The notes: generated by a model not told the origin, from the sequence alone. Numbered from the stretch's first letter, positions 25,275 to 34,466 are shown. The stretch is DNA of 46,315 nucleotides from JAAYCI01 sp964369525 (GCA_964369525.1 CAYJEW010000016.1:1-46315); one strand, 5' to 3'. Made by a program: numbers and translations.

Positions 25275-26098
25275 TCTATAAACTGCAGCAAAAGCGGGTA
25301 GCCCCAGCGCGAGGCTATAACCGCCGCCAGTATCAGCGTGCACACGGCGGCCGCGCCCACGTCTTTTGCGGTGATGCGCATAATGCGCATTCTGGTGCGG
25401 CCCTCGCCGCCACGGTAGCAGCGGCATTCCATGGCCATGGCCAGCTCTTCGGCCCGCCTGAACGCCGACAAAAACAGCGGTATAAGTACCGGCACAAGCG
25501 CGCGCACCCTCACAAGCAGGCCGCCCGAGTCCAGCTCGGCTCCGCGGGCTTTTTGGGCGCTCATGATTTTGTCGGTTTCTTCAATAAGGGTGGGTATCAT
25601 GCGCAGAGCAATGGTCATCATCATGGCCAGCTCGTGCGCGGGAAACCGCAGTATTTTAAGCGGCGAGAGCAGCTGCTCTATTGCGTCGGTGAGGGCTATT
25701 GGGCTGGTGGTGTAGGTAAGCAGCGCCGCACCCACAATAAGGCACACTATGCGCACCATGTATGTTACGGCATAGTACACGCCGCCGCTTGTTAGGGTGA
25801 ACACCCAGTACGAAAACAATACAGTGCCCTCGCTGTTAAAAAACAGGTTGATAATAGCGGTAAACGCCAGTATAAACAGTAGCGGCTTTATGCTTTTCCA
25901 CACAACAGCGCCCGGTATTTTTGCCATGGCATACAGCAGCGCAAGGCAAAGCGCCGCCAGCGCAAGGCCTATAGGGTTTGTGCCCATAAACAGCGCCACC
26001 ACAAACGCTATGGTAAGCAGTATTTTAAGCCGTGGGTCCAGCGTGTGCACGGCAGATGTACCGGGAAAATGCTGGCCTATGGTAATATCACGTAGCAT
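25271..26098 (-). CDS. ecfT: ECF transporter transmembrane component EcfT
   Basis: 275 residues with an N-terminal LDPRLKILLTIAFVVALF, five to six hydrophobic segments, and the coupling helices with ARG-type motifs (KARGAELD and the AMECRCYRGGEGRTRM region), which contact the ATPases. It links vitamin-specific S components to the ATPase pair. ATG 26098 has AGGGGG 8 bases upstream and overlaps ecfA2 by 11 bases. Confidence 0.93.
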   Translation of the reverse strand: MLRDITIGQHFPGTSAVHTLDPRLKILLTIAFVVALFMGTNPIGLALAALCLALLYAMAKIPGAVVWKSIKPLLFILAFTAIINLFFNSEGTVLFSYWVFTLTSGGVYYAVTYMVRIVCLIVGAALLTYTTSPIALTDAIEQLLSPLKILRFPAHELAMMMTIALRMIPTLIEETDKIMSAQKARGAELDSGGLLVRVRALVPVLIPLFLSAFRRAEELAMAMECRCYRGGEGRTRMRIMRITAKDVGAAAVCTLILAAVIASRWGYPLLLQFIE

Positions 26099-26960
26099 GG
26101 GCGCCACCCCCTGCTTTAAAGTCTACAATAGTTTCGGCTGCGTATTTTATGGTGTAGATATCGGTACTTATAGGCAGGCCCATCTCGCGCAGGCGCAAAA
26201 ATATTTGGGTTATCTGCGGCACAGCCAGCCCAAGCTCTAAAAGCTCGTCTGCCTTGGCAAACACGTTTGCCATCTCGTCGTACATAGCAACCGCCCCCTG
26301 CTTCATCACCAGCACCTTAGAGGCATACTTTGCCACGTCTTCCATGCTGTGGCTCACCAGCACAACGCTGGTACCTGTTTGTTTATGAAACTGCGAAACT
26401 TCGTTTAAAATAGCCTCTCTTCCCTCGGGGTCCAGCCCGCTTGCAGGCTCGTCCAGCACCAGCAGTTTTGGCCGCATTGCCAAAACCCCTGCAATAGCCA
26501 CCCTGCGCTTTTGGCCGCCCGAAAGCTCAAACGGGCTTTTAGTAAGCGTGCTTTGGCTTATGCCACAAAACGCCGCCGCCTGCAGTACCCGCTCTTGTAT
26601 TTCGGCATCGCTAAGGCCCATATTTTTAGGGCCGTAGGCAATGTCTTTTTCTACCGTTTCTTCAAAAAGCTGGTACTCGGGGTACTGAAACACAAGCCCG
26701 GTTAAAAACCTAAACTTGCGTATATTTTTTGGGTTTTCCCAGGGGTCTTCGCCTGCTATAAATATCTTGCCGCCTGTGGGCTTTATAAGGCCGTTAAAGT
26801 GGGTAATAAGCGTAGACTTCCCGCACCCCGTAGGGCCAATAAGCCCTAAAAACTCGCCCTCTTGCATCTCAAAGCTCACGTTGTTTAGCGCCTGCATGGC
26901 GTCTGGCATGTTCTGGTTATATGTATAGCAAAGCTGCTGTGCTTTAATAATAGGCGCCAT
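26088..26960 (-). CDS. ecfA2: ECF transporter ATPase EcfA2
   Basis: 290 residues. Walker A is GPTGCGKST, the Q-loop is VFQYPEYQLF, the signature LSGGQKRRVAIAG, Walker B LLVLDEPASGLDP and the H-loop LVSHS. A C-terminal extension is typical of EcfA proteins. The start overlaps the ecfA1 stop as TAATG, with AAAGGGGG 9 bases upstream. It energises uptake of vitamins through several S components, none of which is in the window. Confidence 0.94.
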   Translation of the reverse strand: MAPIIKAQQLCYTYNQNMPDAMQALNNVSFEMQEGEFLGLIGPTGCGKSTLITHFNGLIKPTGGKIFIAGEDPWENPKNIRKFRFLTGLVFQYPEYQLFEETVEKDIAYGPKNMGLSDAEIQERVLQAAAFCGISQSTLTKSPFELSGGQKRRVAIAGVLAMRPKLLVLDEPASGLDPEGREAILNEVSQFHKQTGTSVVLVSHSMEDVAKYASKVLVMKQGAVAMYDEMANVFAKADELLELGLAVPQITQIFLRLREMGLPISTDIYTIKYAAETIVDFKAGGGAHAT

Positions 26961-27820
26961 TAGCCCACCCCCTTTGGCGGTGGCTCGCCCGTTAGCTTTT
27001 GGTACAATATTTCGGCACACTCCTGCGCCGAAATAACGCCGCGCGGCATCTCAAAGCCCAGCGCCGTTAGCTGCTCGCAAAGCTCGGCGCTTTGGGGCAC
27101 CTCCAGCCGCAGCTCTCGCAGCTGTTCCACCTGGCTAAACACCTCTTTGGGTGTGCCCTGCATAGCAATGCGCCCCTCGCTCATCACTATTATGCGGTCG
27201 GCCAGCGCGGCCTCTTCCATATGGTGGGTAATGTGCACCACGGTTATGCCCCGCTCGCGGTTTAGCCTGCGCACGGTGGCCATAATATCGCTACGGCCCT
27301 GAGGGTCCAGCATGGCTGTGGCCTCGTCTAACACAAGGCAATCGGGCCGCATGGCCAATATGCCCGCAATAGCCACCCTTTGCTTCTGCCCGCCCGAAAG
27401 CTTATGCGGCTGGCGCTCGCGCTGGGCGTATATGCCTGCGGCCTGCATGGCTTCGTTTATGCGCGAGCGCATCTCCTCGTGCGGTACGCCCAAATTTTCC
27501 AGCGCAAACGCCACATCTTCTTCCACAACGGTGGCCACAATTTGGTTGTCTGGGTTTTGAAACACCATGCCCACCTTCTGGCGGATATCGTATGTATTTT
27601 TTGGCTCGGCGGTATCCATAGCCTCTACCCACACGCTGCCTTTTTGCGGCAAAAATATGCCGTTAAGGTGCTTTGCCAGTGTAGACTTTCCACTGCCGTT
27701 GGCCCCCAGCACCGCCACAAACTCGCCTTTTTGCACAGCTTCGCTCACCCCGTTTATTACAGGCGGGGCGTCTTGGCTGTACTGAAAATATATATCCTGT
27801 ATGTCTATAATTTTGTGCAT
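26960..27820 (-). CDS. ecfA1: ECF transporter ATPase EcfA1
   Basis: 286 residues. Walker A is GANGSGKST, the Q-loop VFQNPDNQIV, the signature LSGGQKQRVAIAG, Walker B CLVLDEATAMLDP and the H-loop HITHH. The Ala in place of Pro after the Walker B Glu and the Met-Leu-Asp-Pro D-loop are typical of EcfA1. ATG 27820 has AAAGGAG 7 bases upstream; the in-frame extension to 27904 is not needed. It is first of the four-gene ecf-truA run. Confidence 0.94.
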   Translation of the reverse strand: MHKIIDIQDIYFQYSQDAPPVINGVSEAVQKGEFVAVLGANGSGKSTLAKHLNGIFLPQKGSVWVEAMDTAEPKNTYDIRQKVGMVFQNPDNQIVATVVEEDVAFALENLGVPHEEMRSRINEAMQAAGIYAQRERQPHKLSGGQKQRVAIAGILAMRPDCLVLDEATAMLDPQGRSDIMATVRRLNRERGITVVHITHHMEEAALADRIIVMSEGRIAMQGTPKEVFSQVEQLRELRLEVPQSAELCEQLTALGFEMPRGVISAQECAEILYQKLTGEPPPKGVG

Positions 27821-27927
27821 CAAAAACTCCTTTTGGGGTAGGGCTTTTTGCGCTAGTCCGCTTGCAAAACGGTTTATGCGCTTTGCTTTGCGCCTGCCGC
27901 TCATTTTACGCCATCGGCGATACGCCG

Positions 27928-28806
27928 CTAAAACTCAGCGCCGTCTGCCAGCCATATGCTGCTACTGCCGCACGGCAGCAGGCCGCCTGTGGCAGTGGCC
28001 ACAAGGCCTATCTCGTCGGTGTGCACCCTGCCGCCGTATCTGCCACACAAAAGCTGTTGCAACATGTATCCTGCAACACCGGGCGCAATGCCGCTGGTGT
28101 AGTTATTAACTATAAAAAACAGTGGTCGCTCGCTTAGCACCTGCACCGCCTGCACCAAAAGCGGCCACAGGTTTTCCTCCAGCTTCCACACCTCGCCCCC
28201 AGGCCCTCGGCCGTAGCTTGGCGGGTCCATAATAACAGCGTCGTACAAGCTTTCCCTGCGTATCTCGCGCGCTACGTACTTTTGGCAGTCGTCCACCAGC
28301 CAGCGCACCGGCTTTTGTGCAAGGCCGCTAAGCTCTGCGTTTTCCCTAGCCCAGCTCACCATACCTCGGCTTGCATCCACATGCGTAACCTCGGCACCTG
28401 CCGCAAGGCAGGCCAGCGTAGCGCCGCCTGTGTAACCAAAAAGGTTTAGCACCTTAATCGGCCTGGCTGCCGCTGTAATAAGCGCTCGGTAGGCATCCCA
28501 GTTAACCGCCTGCTCGGGAAAAAGCCCTGTGTGCTTAAAGCCTGTTGGGCTAATAACAAACTTCAAATCCCCGTATGCCATGTTCCATCGTTGCGGTAAT
28601 TTTTTAGCATACTGCCAATGGCCGCCGCCTTTTTCACTGCGATGGTACACTGCGTCGGCGCTTTGCCATGCGTTTGTTTTTTGCTCGTGCTGCCATATGG
28701 CTTGCGGGTCCGGCCGCTGTAAAATGGCCGTACCCCAGCGCTCAAGGCGGTAGCCACAGCCTGCGTCCAGCAGCTCGTATTCTTTCCATCTATCGGCTAT
28801 GCGCAC
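27928..28806 (-). CDS. RlmI-like class I SAM-dependent methyltransferase
   Basis: About 292 residues. Motif I is VLNLFGYTGGATLACLAAGA with Asp at VDAS, and motif IV is VIMDPPSYGRGPGG, close to 23S rRNA cytosine methyltransferases of the RlmI/RlmK group but without the N-terminal PUA domain. FKHTGLFPEQAVNWD before motif I is also typical. It probably methylates rRNA; the exact base is unknown. GTG 28806 is favoured, with AAAGGGG 8 bases upstream and an RWKEYELLDAG start. A GTG at 28839 would add 11 basic residues but has its SD touching the codon. Confidence 0.8.
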   Translation of the reverse strand: MRIADRWKEYELLDAGCGYRLERWGTAILQRPDPQAIWQHEQKTNAWQSADAVYHRSEKGGGHWQYAKKLPQRWNMAYGDLKFVISPTGFKHTGLFPEQAVNWDAYRALITAAARPIKVLNLFGYTGGATLACLAAGAEVTHVDASRGMVSWARENAELSGLAQKPVRWLVDDCQKYVAREIRRESLYDAVIMDPPSYGRGPGGEVWKLEENLWPLLVQAVQVLSERPLFFIVNNYTSGIAPGVAGYMLQQLLCGRYGGRVHTDEIGLVATATGGLLPCGSSSIWLADGAEF

Positions 28807-28935
28807 CCGCTTTGCCCCTTTCTTTGCTAAAAATTGCACCCCTGCCTGCCACGCTACTGCAAAGCGCCTTTGCTATCCGCTAGCGCCCAGCCATCAAAAC
28901 CGCTAGCGCCGCCGCCTGTGCTGTTTTTATGGCTT

Positions 28936-28958
28936 AGTTTATACTAACGGTATAAACT
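28936..28958. promoter_or_regulatory. Perfect 9-base inverted repeat
   Basis: AGTTTATAC (28936-28944) and GTATAAACT (28950-28958) with a 5-base spacer lie about 135 bases upstream of the methyltransferase gene. This may be an operator or a small hairpin. Confidence 0.4.
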
Positions 28959-28996
28959 GCCATCTTTTCTACACTTTAGCGGTTTCCGCTTTGGAT

Positions 28997-29012
28997 TACC
29001 TGCAAACAGGTA
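28997..29012. promoter_or_regulatory. Inverted repeat TACCTG-N4-CAGGTA
   Basis: Perfect 6-base arms lie just beyond the ruvB stop. A third dyad, AGCGG-TTT-CCGCT (28978-28990), sits between this and the 28936 dyad. No T run follows, so these are not ordinary terminators. Confidence 0.35.
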
Positions 29013-29042
29013 CAATATATATAAGTTTATGTTTTGGTGTGG

Positions 29043-30152
29043 TTATTGCTGCTTACCGTTTTGCTCAAGCAGGCCCTCAAAGCTTTGCTGGCCACTGTCT
29101 GCCTGCTGTGGCAGCGGCAGGCCCAGCAGTGTGTAGGCCTTGTGGGTCACGCAGCGGCCGCGCGGCGTACGGGTTAAAAGGCCGCTTTGCATTAGGTACG
29201 GCTCGCATACGTCTTCTATGGTAATCGCCTCTTCGCCAAGAGCCGCCGCCAGCGTATCCAGCCCAACAGGGCCGCCGCCGTACAGCTGGATTACCGCTTT
29301 CAGCAGCGTGCGGTCTAAATGGTCTAGCCCGCTTTCGTCAATCTCCAGCCGCTGCATGGCAAACATGGCCGCCTCGGCGTCTATACTCTGTTTGCCCATA
29401 ACCATTGCAAAATCTCTCACACGCTTTAAAAGGCGGTTTGCCACCCTAGGGGTACCTCTGGCACGCTGTGCTATCACATCTGCGCCGTCGTCAGTACAAG
29501 CAATATTTAATATACCTGCGCTACGGCTAACAATATGCGCCAGCTGCTGCGGGGTGTACATCTCCAGCTTTAGCACCACGCCAAACCTATCCCGCAGCGG
29601 CCCCGAAAGCTGGCCCGCCCTTGTGGTTGCACCCACCAGCGTAAACCTTGGCAGGTTTATTCTAATCGACTGCGCGCTTGGCCCTTTGCCTATCATTATA
29701 TCCAGCGCATAGTCTTCCAGCGCAGGGTACAGCACCTCTTCCACCTGGCGGCTCAGGCGATGAATTTCGTCTATAAACAATACATCGCCCTGTTGCAGGT
29801 TGGTAAGTAGCGCGGCCAAATCGCCGGGCTTTTCAATAGCGGGCCCGCTTGTTACCCTAAACTGCCCGCCCATCTCTTCCGCCACAATGCCTGCCAACGT
29901 TGTTTTGCCAAGGCCGGGTGGGCCGTGTAGCAAAAGATGATCCAGCGCTTCGCCTCGCATCTTTGCGGCGTCGAGGTAGATTTTCAGGTTTTCTTTCGCC
30001 TTTTGCTGGCCTATATACTCGCTTAGCGTTTTAGGGCGCAGCGATAGCTCTATGTCAAAATCTGCGGCGTCGCTTTCGGGCGCCACCAAACGCGACTGCT
30101 CGTCGTCGAGCATCGGCCGGTTTTGCATATCATCTGCCGGTTTAATAGCCAT
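29043..30152 (-). CDS. ruvB: Holliday junction branch-migration helicase RuvB
   Basis: 369 residues. Walker A is GPPGLGKTT, Walker B LFIDEIHRL, sensor and arginine-finger region GATTRAGQLSGPLRDRFG, and the C-terminal winged helix has LTRTPRGRCVT. With RuvA it drives branch migration before RuvC cuts. ATG 30152 has GAGG 8 bases upstream; the GTG two codons earlier is less well placed. The extra C-terminal tail (about 25 residues, Gln-rich) is unremarkable. It lies 205 bases downstream of ruvA, with a possible own -10 (TATAAA on the minus strand near 30310). Confidence 0.96.
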   Translation of the reverse strand: MAIKPADDMQNRPMLDDEQSRLVAPESDAADFDIELSLRPKTLSEYIGQQKAKENLKIYLDAAKMRGEALDHLLLHGPPGLGKTTLAGIVAEEMGGQFRVTSGPAIEKPGDLAALLTNLQQGDVLFIDEIHRLSRQVEEVLYPALEDYALDIMIGKGPSAQSIRINLPRFTLVGATTRAGQLSGPLRDRFGVVLKLEMYTPQQLAHIVSRSAGILNIACTDDGADVIAQRARGTPRVANRLLKRVRDFAMVMGKQSIDAEAAMFAMQRLEIDESGLDHLDRTLLKAVIQLYGGGPVGLDTLAAALGEEAITIEDVCEPYLMQSGLLTRTPRGRCVTHKAYTLLGLPLPQQADSGQQSFEGLLEQNGKQQ

Positions 30153-30357
30153 TGCCACACCTCTTTTTATGCGCGCTATATGCGCTTTATATGTTTTGTG
30201 GCAGCCCTGCTAAACCCATGCTGCCTTTTTGCTCTTTGCTACAATTGCTGCACTGCGGCCGGCCAACAGCCGCCGCTGTTTTGTTTACTTTGTGTTTACT
30301 GCTCTGCATTTTATACTTTTAGTTAATTACTTTACGCTACGGCTTTTGGCAAAACCG

Positions 30358-30969
30358 CTACCGCGCGCCGCCCATGCTACGAAGCGCAAGGCGAATTATC
30401 TCGGCCACAGGCAGGCTTTGGTCCACCTGTGCCAGCGCAGCTGCGGCCTCGCTTTGGCTGTAGCCAAGGCTAACAAGCGCCGCCACCGCCTGCTGCATTG
30501 CGCCTTGCGGCACACTGCTTTGCGCAGTGCTTACATCCTGCAACGAAATGCCGCCCTGGCCTGCGCCTTTGGCCACCTTATCTTTCAGCTCCAGCACAAT
30601 GCGCTGGCCCAGCTTTGGCCCAACGCCGCTTGCCGCTGTAAAAGCCTTGTGGTCGCCTGCGCCTATGGCCAGCACTATTGCGCTGGGCGCCAGCGCCGAC
30701 AATATCGCCAGCCCAACCTTTGGCCCAACGCCGCTGACCGAGATTAACAGCATAAACATCTCACGCTCGCCTTGTGAGGCAAAACCGTAAAGCGACATAT
30801 CATTTTCGCTCACCGCAAGATGGGTGTATATGCAGCAGTGCTCGCCCACCGCAGGCAGAGCCGCTATGGCAGGCTGTGGCATGGCCGCAATATACCCCAC
30901 ACCACCGCAGTCTATAACGGCAGCGGTTAGGGTTTTTTCGGCAAGTGTGCCTGTGAGTGAATATATCAT
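30358..30969 (-). CDS. ruvA: Holliday junction binding protein RuvA
   Basis: 203 residues. An N-terminal OB fold starts MIYSLTGTLAEKT. Two helix-hairpin-helix motifs follow (SGVGPKVGLAILSAL and SGVGPKLGQRIVLELKDK), and a C-terminal RuvB-binding domain ends in SLGYSQSEAAAAL. It holds the four-way junction for RuvB. AAGAGG lies 6-7 bases before the ATG. Confidence 0.95.
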   Translation of the reverse strand: MIYSLTGTLAEKTLTAAVIDCGGVGYIAAMPQPAIAALPAVGEHCCIYTHLAVSENDMSLYGFASQGEREMFMLLISVSGVGPKVGLAILSALAPSAIVLAIGAGDHKAFTAASGVGPKLGQRIVLELKDKVAKGAGQGGISLQDVSTAQSSVPQGAMQQAVAALVSLGYSQSEAAAALAQVDQSLPVAEIIRLALRSMGGAR

Positions 30970-31116
30970 TTTGTACCTCTTTTGTTCTGTATGTGTTCTT
31001 TAAATTGCCTATGCCTTACATCAGCGCATCCCGCATGTTTTTGCCGCAAAATTGCTTATTGCATATAGCCGTAGGCTCTCTTAGCGCCCACTATGCGCAA
31101 GCTGAAAATACGCCGC

Positions 31117-31638
31117 CTACTCGTAGCCCATCTGCTGGCGCCTTGTTTTGGCAATGCCAAACTGCAAACTACCCGCCGAGTGCACATGGCACAGCGCAAT
31201 GGCCAGCGCATCGGCGGCGTCGTCTGGCTTTGGTACGTTTTTTAGCGCCAACAGGCGGCAGGCCATCTGTTGCATCTGGGTTTTTGTGGCCTTGCCATAG
31301 CCTGTAATGCTCTGCTTTACCTGCAAAGGGCTATACTCGTATATCGGTACGCCCGCCTGCCGCGCCGCAAGCAGTATAACGCCGCGCGCCTCTGCCACCG
31401 CCACAGCTGTTTTTTGGTTTGAGTTAAAAAACAGCGTTTCTATGGCCATTGCATCCGGCTGTTCTGAGGCCAGCAGGCCGCGCACATCTTCATACACTTC
31501 ATGCAGCCTATCTTCAAATTTTGTGTGGGCCTGCGTGGTAATACAGCCGTAACCAAGCGGTACAACAGCGCCTTTTTGCTGCTGCACAACGCCATAGCCA
31601 CACAAGGCGTAGCCGGGGTCTATTCCCAGTACCTTCAT
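31117..31638 (-). CDS. ruvC: Holliday junction resolvase RuvC
   Basis: 173 residues. The acidic catalytic residues are visible: Asp in VLGIDPGYALCGYG (about residue 7), Glu in MAIETLFF (about 67), and the Asp pair in DDAADALAIALCH (about 140). It cuts Holliday junctions as a dimer. AGGGGG lies about 6-8 bases before the ATG. It is the first gene of ruvC-ruvA-ruvB, each separated by 147-205 bases rather than overlapping. Confidence 0.95.
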   Translation of the reverse strand: MKVLGIDPGYALCGYGVVQQQKGAVVPLGYGCITTQAHTKFEDRLHEVYEDVRGLLASEQPDAMAIETLFFNSNQKTAVAVAEARGVILLAARQAGVPIYEYSPLQVKQSITGYGKATKTQMQQMACRLLALKNVPKPDDAADALAIALCHVHSAGSLQFGIAKTRRQQMGYE

Positions 31639-31670
31639 GCCACACCCCCTGCCTTACTATAAACTAAATT

Positions 31671-31700
31671 ATTATACCATATATATGCCCTTATTAGCAA
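31671..31700 (-). promoter_or_regulatory. Sigma-A promoter of ruvC
   Basis: On the minus strand TTGCTA (31700-31695), 18 bases and extended TGGTATAAT whose hexamer is 31676-31671. The leader is about 30 bases. No Gram-positive LexA box (GAAC-N4-GTTC) is visible at it. Confidence 0.65.
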
Positions 31701-31771
31701 AGCGCGGCGCAGTAAAAAAACAATGCCGGCTCGCCCACTATTTCCAACAAAATCAACTTGGGCGTATACAA

Positions 31772-31822
31772 AAAGCAGGCTCTCCGCCGTGCGCTATACA
31801 CCGCCTTAGGAGGGCCTGCTTT
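31772..31822 (-). terminator. Terminator of the first lipoprotein gene
   Basis: AAAGCAGGCTCTCC (31773-31786) pairs with GGAGGGCCTGCTTT (31809-31822) with one mismatch around a loop of about 22 bases. A CTTTTTG run follows on the minus strand. Confidence 0.7.
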
Positions 31823-31869
31823 ATTTAGCTATTTATATTGCTTTTTGCCGGCTTTGTAGCTATACCAAA

Positions 31870-33102
31870 TCAACTTATAAGCTCCGCCATATTGCTGTAT
31901 GCGCTAATGCCGCTGCCGTTCAGCGTACTTGTTGCCATACACACTATATGGGTGCCGTCCAGAGCTTCCCCGCCTATTGTGTAGCTTGCTCCATTCTGGC
32001 CGGGTATAGCCATATACGTAGCTCTACCTTCGTCATATATATACCACTGATAGCTTATTGCGCCTGCGCCTGACGCTGTAGCGGTAAGCAGATTGCCCAC
32101 AGCGCCGCCACTTGGAGAAATGCTTACCTGCACCCAGTTTTGGCCTTGTGCCGCCACAGGCACGCCCTCCACAATCACGTGGGTAATACCCGTTTGCCTT
32201 GTTTGGTTTGCTCTGGGGTCTGTAACCACACAGAAGTAAAACTGGCTAGACGGATTTTGGCTTGCAATTGTAAGCTGGTGTGTTGTTTGGCCGGCGAGCA
32301 TCACTGCACCCTCGGTGCTGTTTGCGGTGTTGGTATACCACTGGAAATTAAAAACATCGTAAGCGGATTCTGATATTGCTAATGAACTGGAGTATGCTTC
32401 CACGCTTATCACCACCTGGCTACCGGTATCAAACCTAATTGGGCCCGGACCCGGCTGCCGCATAATATAAAATCGGTAGTTATCCGGTGGCGTGCCGGAG
32501 CTTGATGAAGAGCCTGCCGCAGCAGCACCACTGCCTGCCGCAGAACTGCTACTTGTAGAGCTGCTGCTTTCCGCAGTGCTGCTTTCCGTAGAGCTGCTGC
32601 TGGAAGCCGGGGCACTTCCTACTGAATAGCCACCCGCAGACGCTTCCTCGCCCACAACCACCTTTATAATAGGCGAGTCTGCATACTCTATATTCGCGCT
32701 TATCTCGTAGTTAGTGCTAATATTCCTTGCTTGAGCGTAATAGTAGGTAGTGCCCTCTTGGCTGGTGTCTATAGCCATGCTAAACACGCCGCTCTCCAAA
32801 TCTTCAAGGGCTATTGCTTCAATTTCATCTAATTCATCATACCGGCTCACGTCGCCTGAATACCATAAAAACTCCTGTCTATAGTTACTGCCGTCAGCCG
32901 GTTCCGTTATCACATTCAGCGTCAGGCTAATGGCGGCATCTTCTTCACCCACATCAAAGTGGTACTCAAGCACATCTGCCGTTAGCGTAAAATTATCGGA
33001 TGCCCTCGTTACAGAGCCGCAACCAACCAGCACCACCGATAGCATCAGCATAAGCATTGCCGCAAGTACAACTCTAATTTTTTTAAGCGCTTGCCTTTTC
33101 AT
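31870..33102 (-). CDS. Ig-like surface lipoprotein, paralogue 1
   Basis: A 410-residue lipoprotein. The signal peptide ends in the lipobox VVLVGC (Cys about 28). The N-terminal module (about 35-165) shares FTLTADVLEYHFDVGEE and TYYYAQA with the two paralogues to the right. A Ser/Ala linker (about 165-215) precedes an Ig-like module (QPGPGPIRFDTGSQVVISV, FQWYTNTANSTEGAVML, SQFYFCVVTD) and a second one (GAGAISYQWYIYD, ATSTLNGSGISAYSN). No catalytic motif is seen, so adhesion or polymer binding is the likeliest use. ATG 33102 has AGGCGG 8 bases upstream. It has its own promoter and terminator. Confidence 0.8.
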   Translation of the reverse strand: MKRQALKKIRVVLAAMLMLMLSVVLVGCGSVTRASDNFTLTADVLEYHFDVGEEDAAISLTLNVITEPADGSNYRQEFLWYSGDVSRYDELDEIEAIALEDLESGVFSMAIDTSQEGTTYYYAQARNISTNYEISANIEYADSPIIKVVVGEEASAGGYSVGSAPASSSSSTESSTAESSSSTSSSSAAGSGAAAAGSSSSSGTPPDNYRFYIMRQPGPGPIRFDTGSQVVISVEAYSSSLAISESAYDVFNFQWYTNTANSTEGAVMLAGQTTHQLTIASQNPSSQFYFCVVTDPRANQTRQTGITHVIVEGVPVAAQGQNWVQVSISPSGGAVGNLLTATASGAGAISYQWYIYDEGRATYMAIPGQNGASYTIGGEALDGTHIVCMATSTLNGSGISAYSNMAELIS

Positions 33103-33173
33103 TATTACTACCGCCTTTTTTCTTTTTTGTATATGCAATGCGTATTTATTACCGCAAAATTATACACACTTTA

Positions 33174-33202
33174 ATTATACTTCACAAAAAGTGGAATTGC
33201 AA
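33174..33202 (-). promoter_or_regulatory. Sigma-A promoter of lipoprotein paralogue 1
   Basis: On the minus strand TTGCAA (33202-33197), 17 bases and TATAAT (33179-33174). The spacer contains CACTTTTTGT, which recurs at the promoter of paralogue 2. Confidence 0.75.
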
Positions 33203-33300
33203 TATTTATCGCAAAATATATTCCCTTCACACATGCACATCATAACCGCTTTGCGGCTAGCCGCATTTAAAAGCCATTTTGTGTACAAAAGCAAAAAAAG

Positions 33301-34269
33301 CTAATCAAACCCCAGCTGCCTCACACAGGCCGCCGCAGGCAGCTCCAGCGCCGAGCAAAACCACATGCCGCCCTCGCACAGCGTGTAGCAGGCAAGCTGG
33401 TCGCTATTTTGGCAGGCCACCAGCAGATGGGTTTGCCCTATGGGCAGCACATACCTCGGCCAGCTTTTGCCAAGCGGGCTTTCCCACGTAGGTGTAAGGC
33501 GGCCGTTTTTTTCTATTTCCAAGCAGGCCACGCTGTTTGCGCCCCTATTTGCCACATACATTTTACTGCCGTTTATCGCAATGTTTGCGCAATGGTTGCT
33601 TTTGGGGGCTGCGGTGGCGGGGCAGCACTGCAGCAGCTCGCCGCTCTGCGTGTACACGCATATGTTGCTGGCAAGCTCGTTTACCACATAAACATACCCG
33701 CCATGCTCAATAGCCTGCCTTGGGCCTGCGCCGGGCGCTGTTTTAAATGTGGCATACGGCTGCTCGGCAGGGCGCCCCTGCTGCATCTTAAATGCATACA
33801 CAGCGTCTGCCCCAAGGTCGGCTGCGTACATGTTATCATTCTGGCCAAACGCCATCCAGTGGGCGTGCGGCTGCGGCGCTTGCTCGTTGCGGTATGTCCA
33901 CAGGCGGGTGCCCCTAAGCGGGTCTGCTGCAAAAAATGTGCCGTCGGCACGGCAGCTTCCGTACAAAAGCCCACCATTATGCTCCAAATGGCAGAGCCCG
34001 CCGTGCGGCAGCTGCCACTCCCATTTTTTCTCCAGCGTGCGCCGCCCCTCGCCCAGCCTGTATGCAGCCATCTTGGCGGTGTTTTGCTGCTCGCATGCCA
34101 CGTACAGCGTTTGGTTGTGCCACAACAGAAAAGAAGGGTCGTCGCCACGAGCACAACCGCTAACAAACCTTAGCTTGCCGCTTGGCGTAAGCTGCAGCAG
34201 CATTAAATCGTCCATGCCATCTTGGCTGTAGCCACAAGCCGCAAGCAGTATGTTTAGGTTAGGTAACAC
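33301..34269 (-). CDS. Lactonase-family (YkgB/6-phosphogluconolactonase-like) beta-propeller
   Basis: A 322-residue cytosolic protein with seven-bladed-propeller features of the lactonase family: repeated blade ends such as QTLYVACEQQ, NMYAADLGADAVYAF, YVYVVNELASNICVY, KMYVANRGANSVACL and HLLVACQNSDQLACY, and the family motif GAGPRQAIEHGGYVYVVNE. Relatives hydrolyse 6-phosphogluconolactone, but many are of unknown substrate. The start is GTG 34269 with AAAGGG 9 bases upstream. It is Cys-rich for a propeller. It lies between two lipoprotein paralogues without visible functional link. Confidence 0.8.
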   Translation of the reverse strand: MLPNLNILLAACGYSQDGMDDLMLLQLTPSGKLRFVSGCARGDDPSFLLWHNQTLYVACEQQNTAKMAAYRLGEGRRTLEKKWEWQLPHGGLCHLEHNGGLLYGSCRADGTFFAADPLRGTRLWTYRNEQAPQPHAHWMAFGQNDNMYAADLGADAVYAFKMQQGRPAEQPYATFKTAPGAGPRQAIEHGGYVYVVNELASNICVYTQSGELLQCCPATAAPKSNHCANIAINGSKMYVANRGANSVACLEIEKNGRLTPTWESPLGKSWPRYVLPIGQTHLLVACQNSDQLACYTLCEGGMWFCSALELPAAACVRQLGFD

Positions 34270-34466
34270 TCTTACTTTCCCTTTCTTTTTAACGCTCAGT
34301 TTTAAACGTATGTATATATATTACAGCAAATGCGCTATATATTTCAACACCAGATACGCCACACCGCGGCAAATTTTAACCGCAATTGCTCTCGCCACAT
34401 GCGTAAAAGCTAAACAAATTTGTGGTTTATATTATAACGGGCATCCCCCTAACATTATCTCATAGA

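Noticed and set aside
29220..29250. Match of GCCAAGAGCCGCC to the core of the tRNA-tail element
   Set aside because: It lies in conserved coding sequence of ruvB and the similarity stops after 13 bases.
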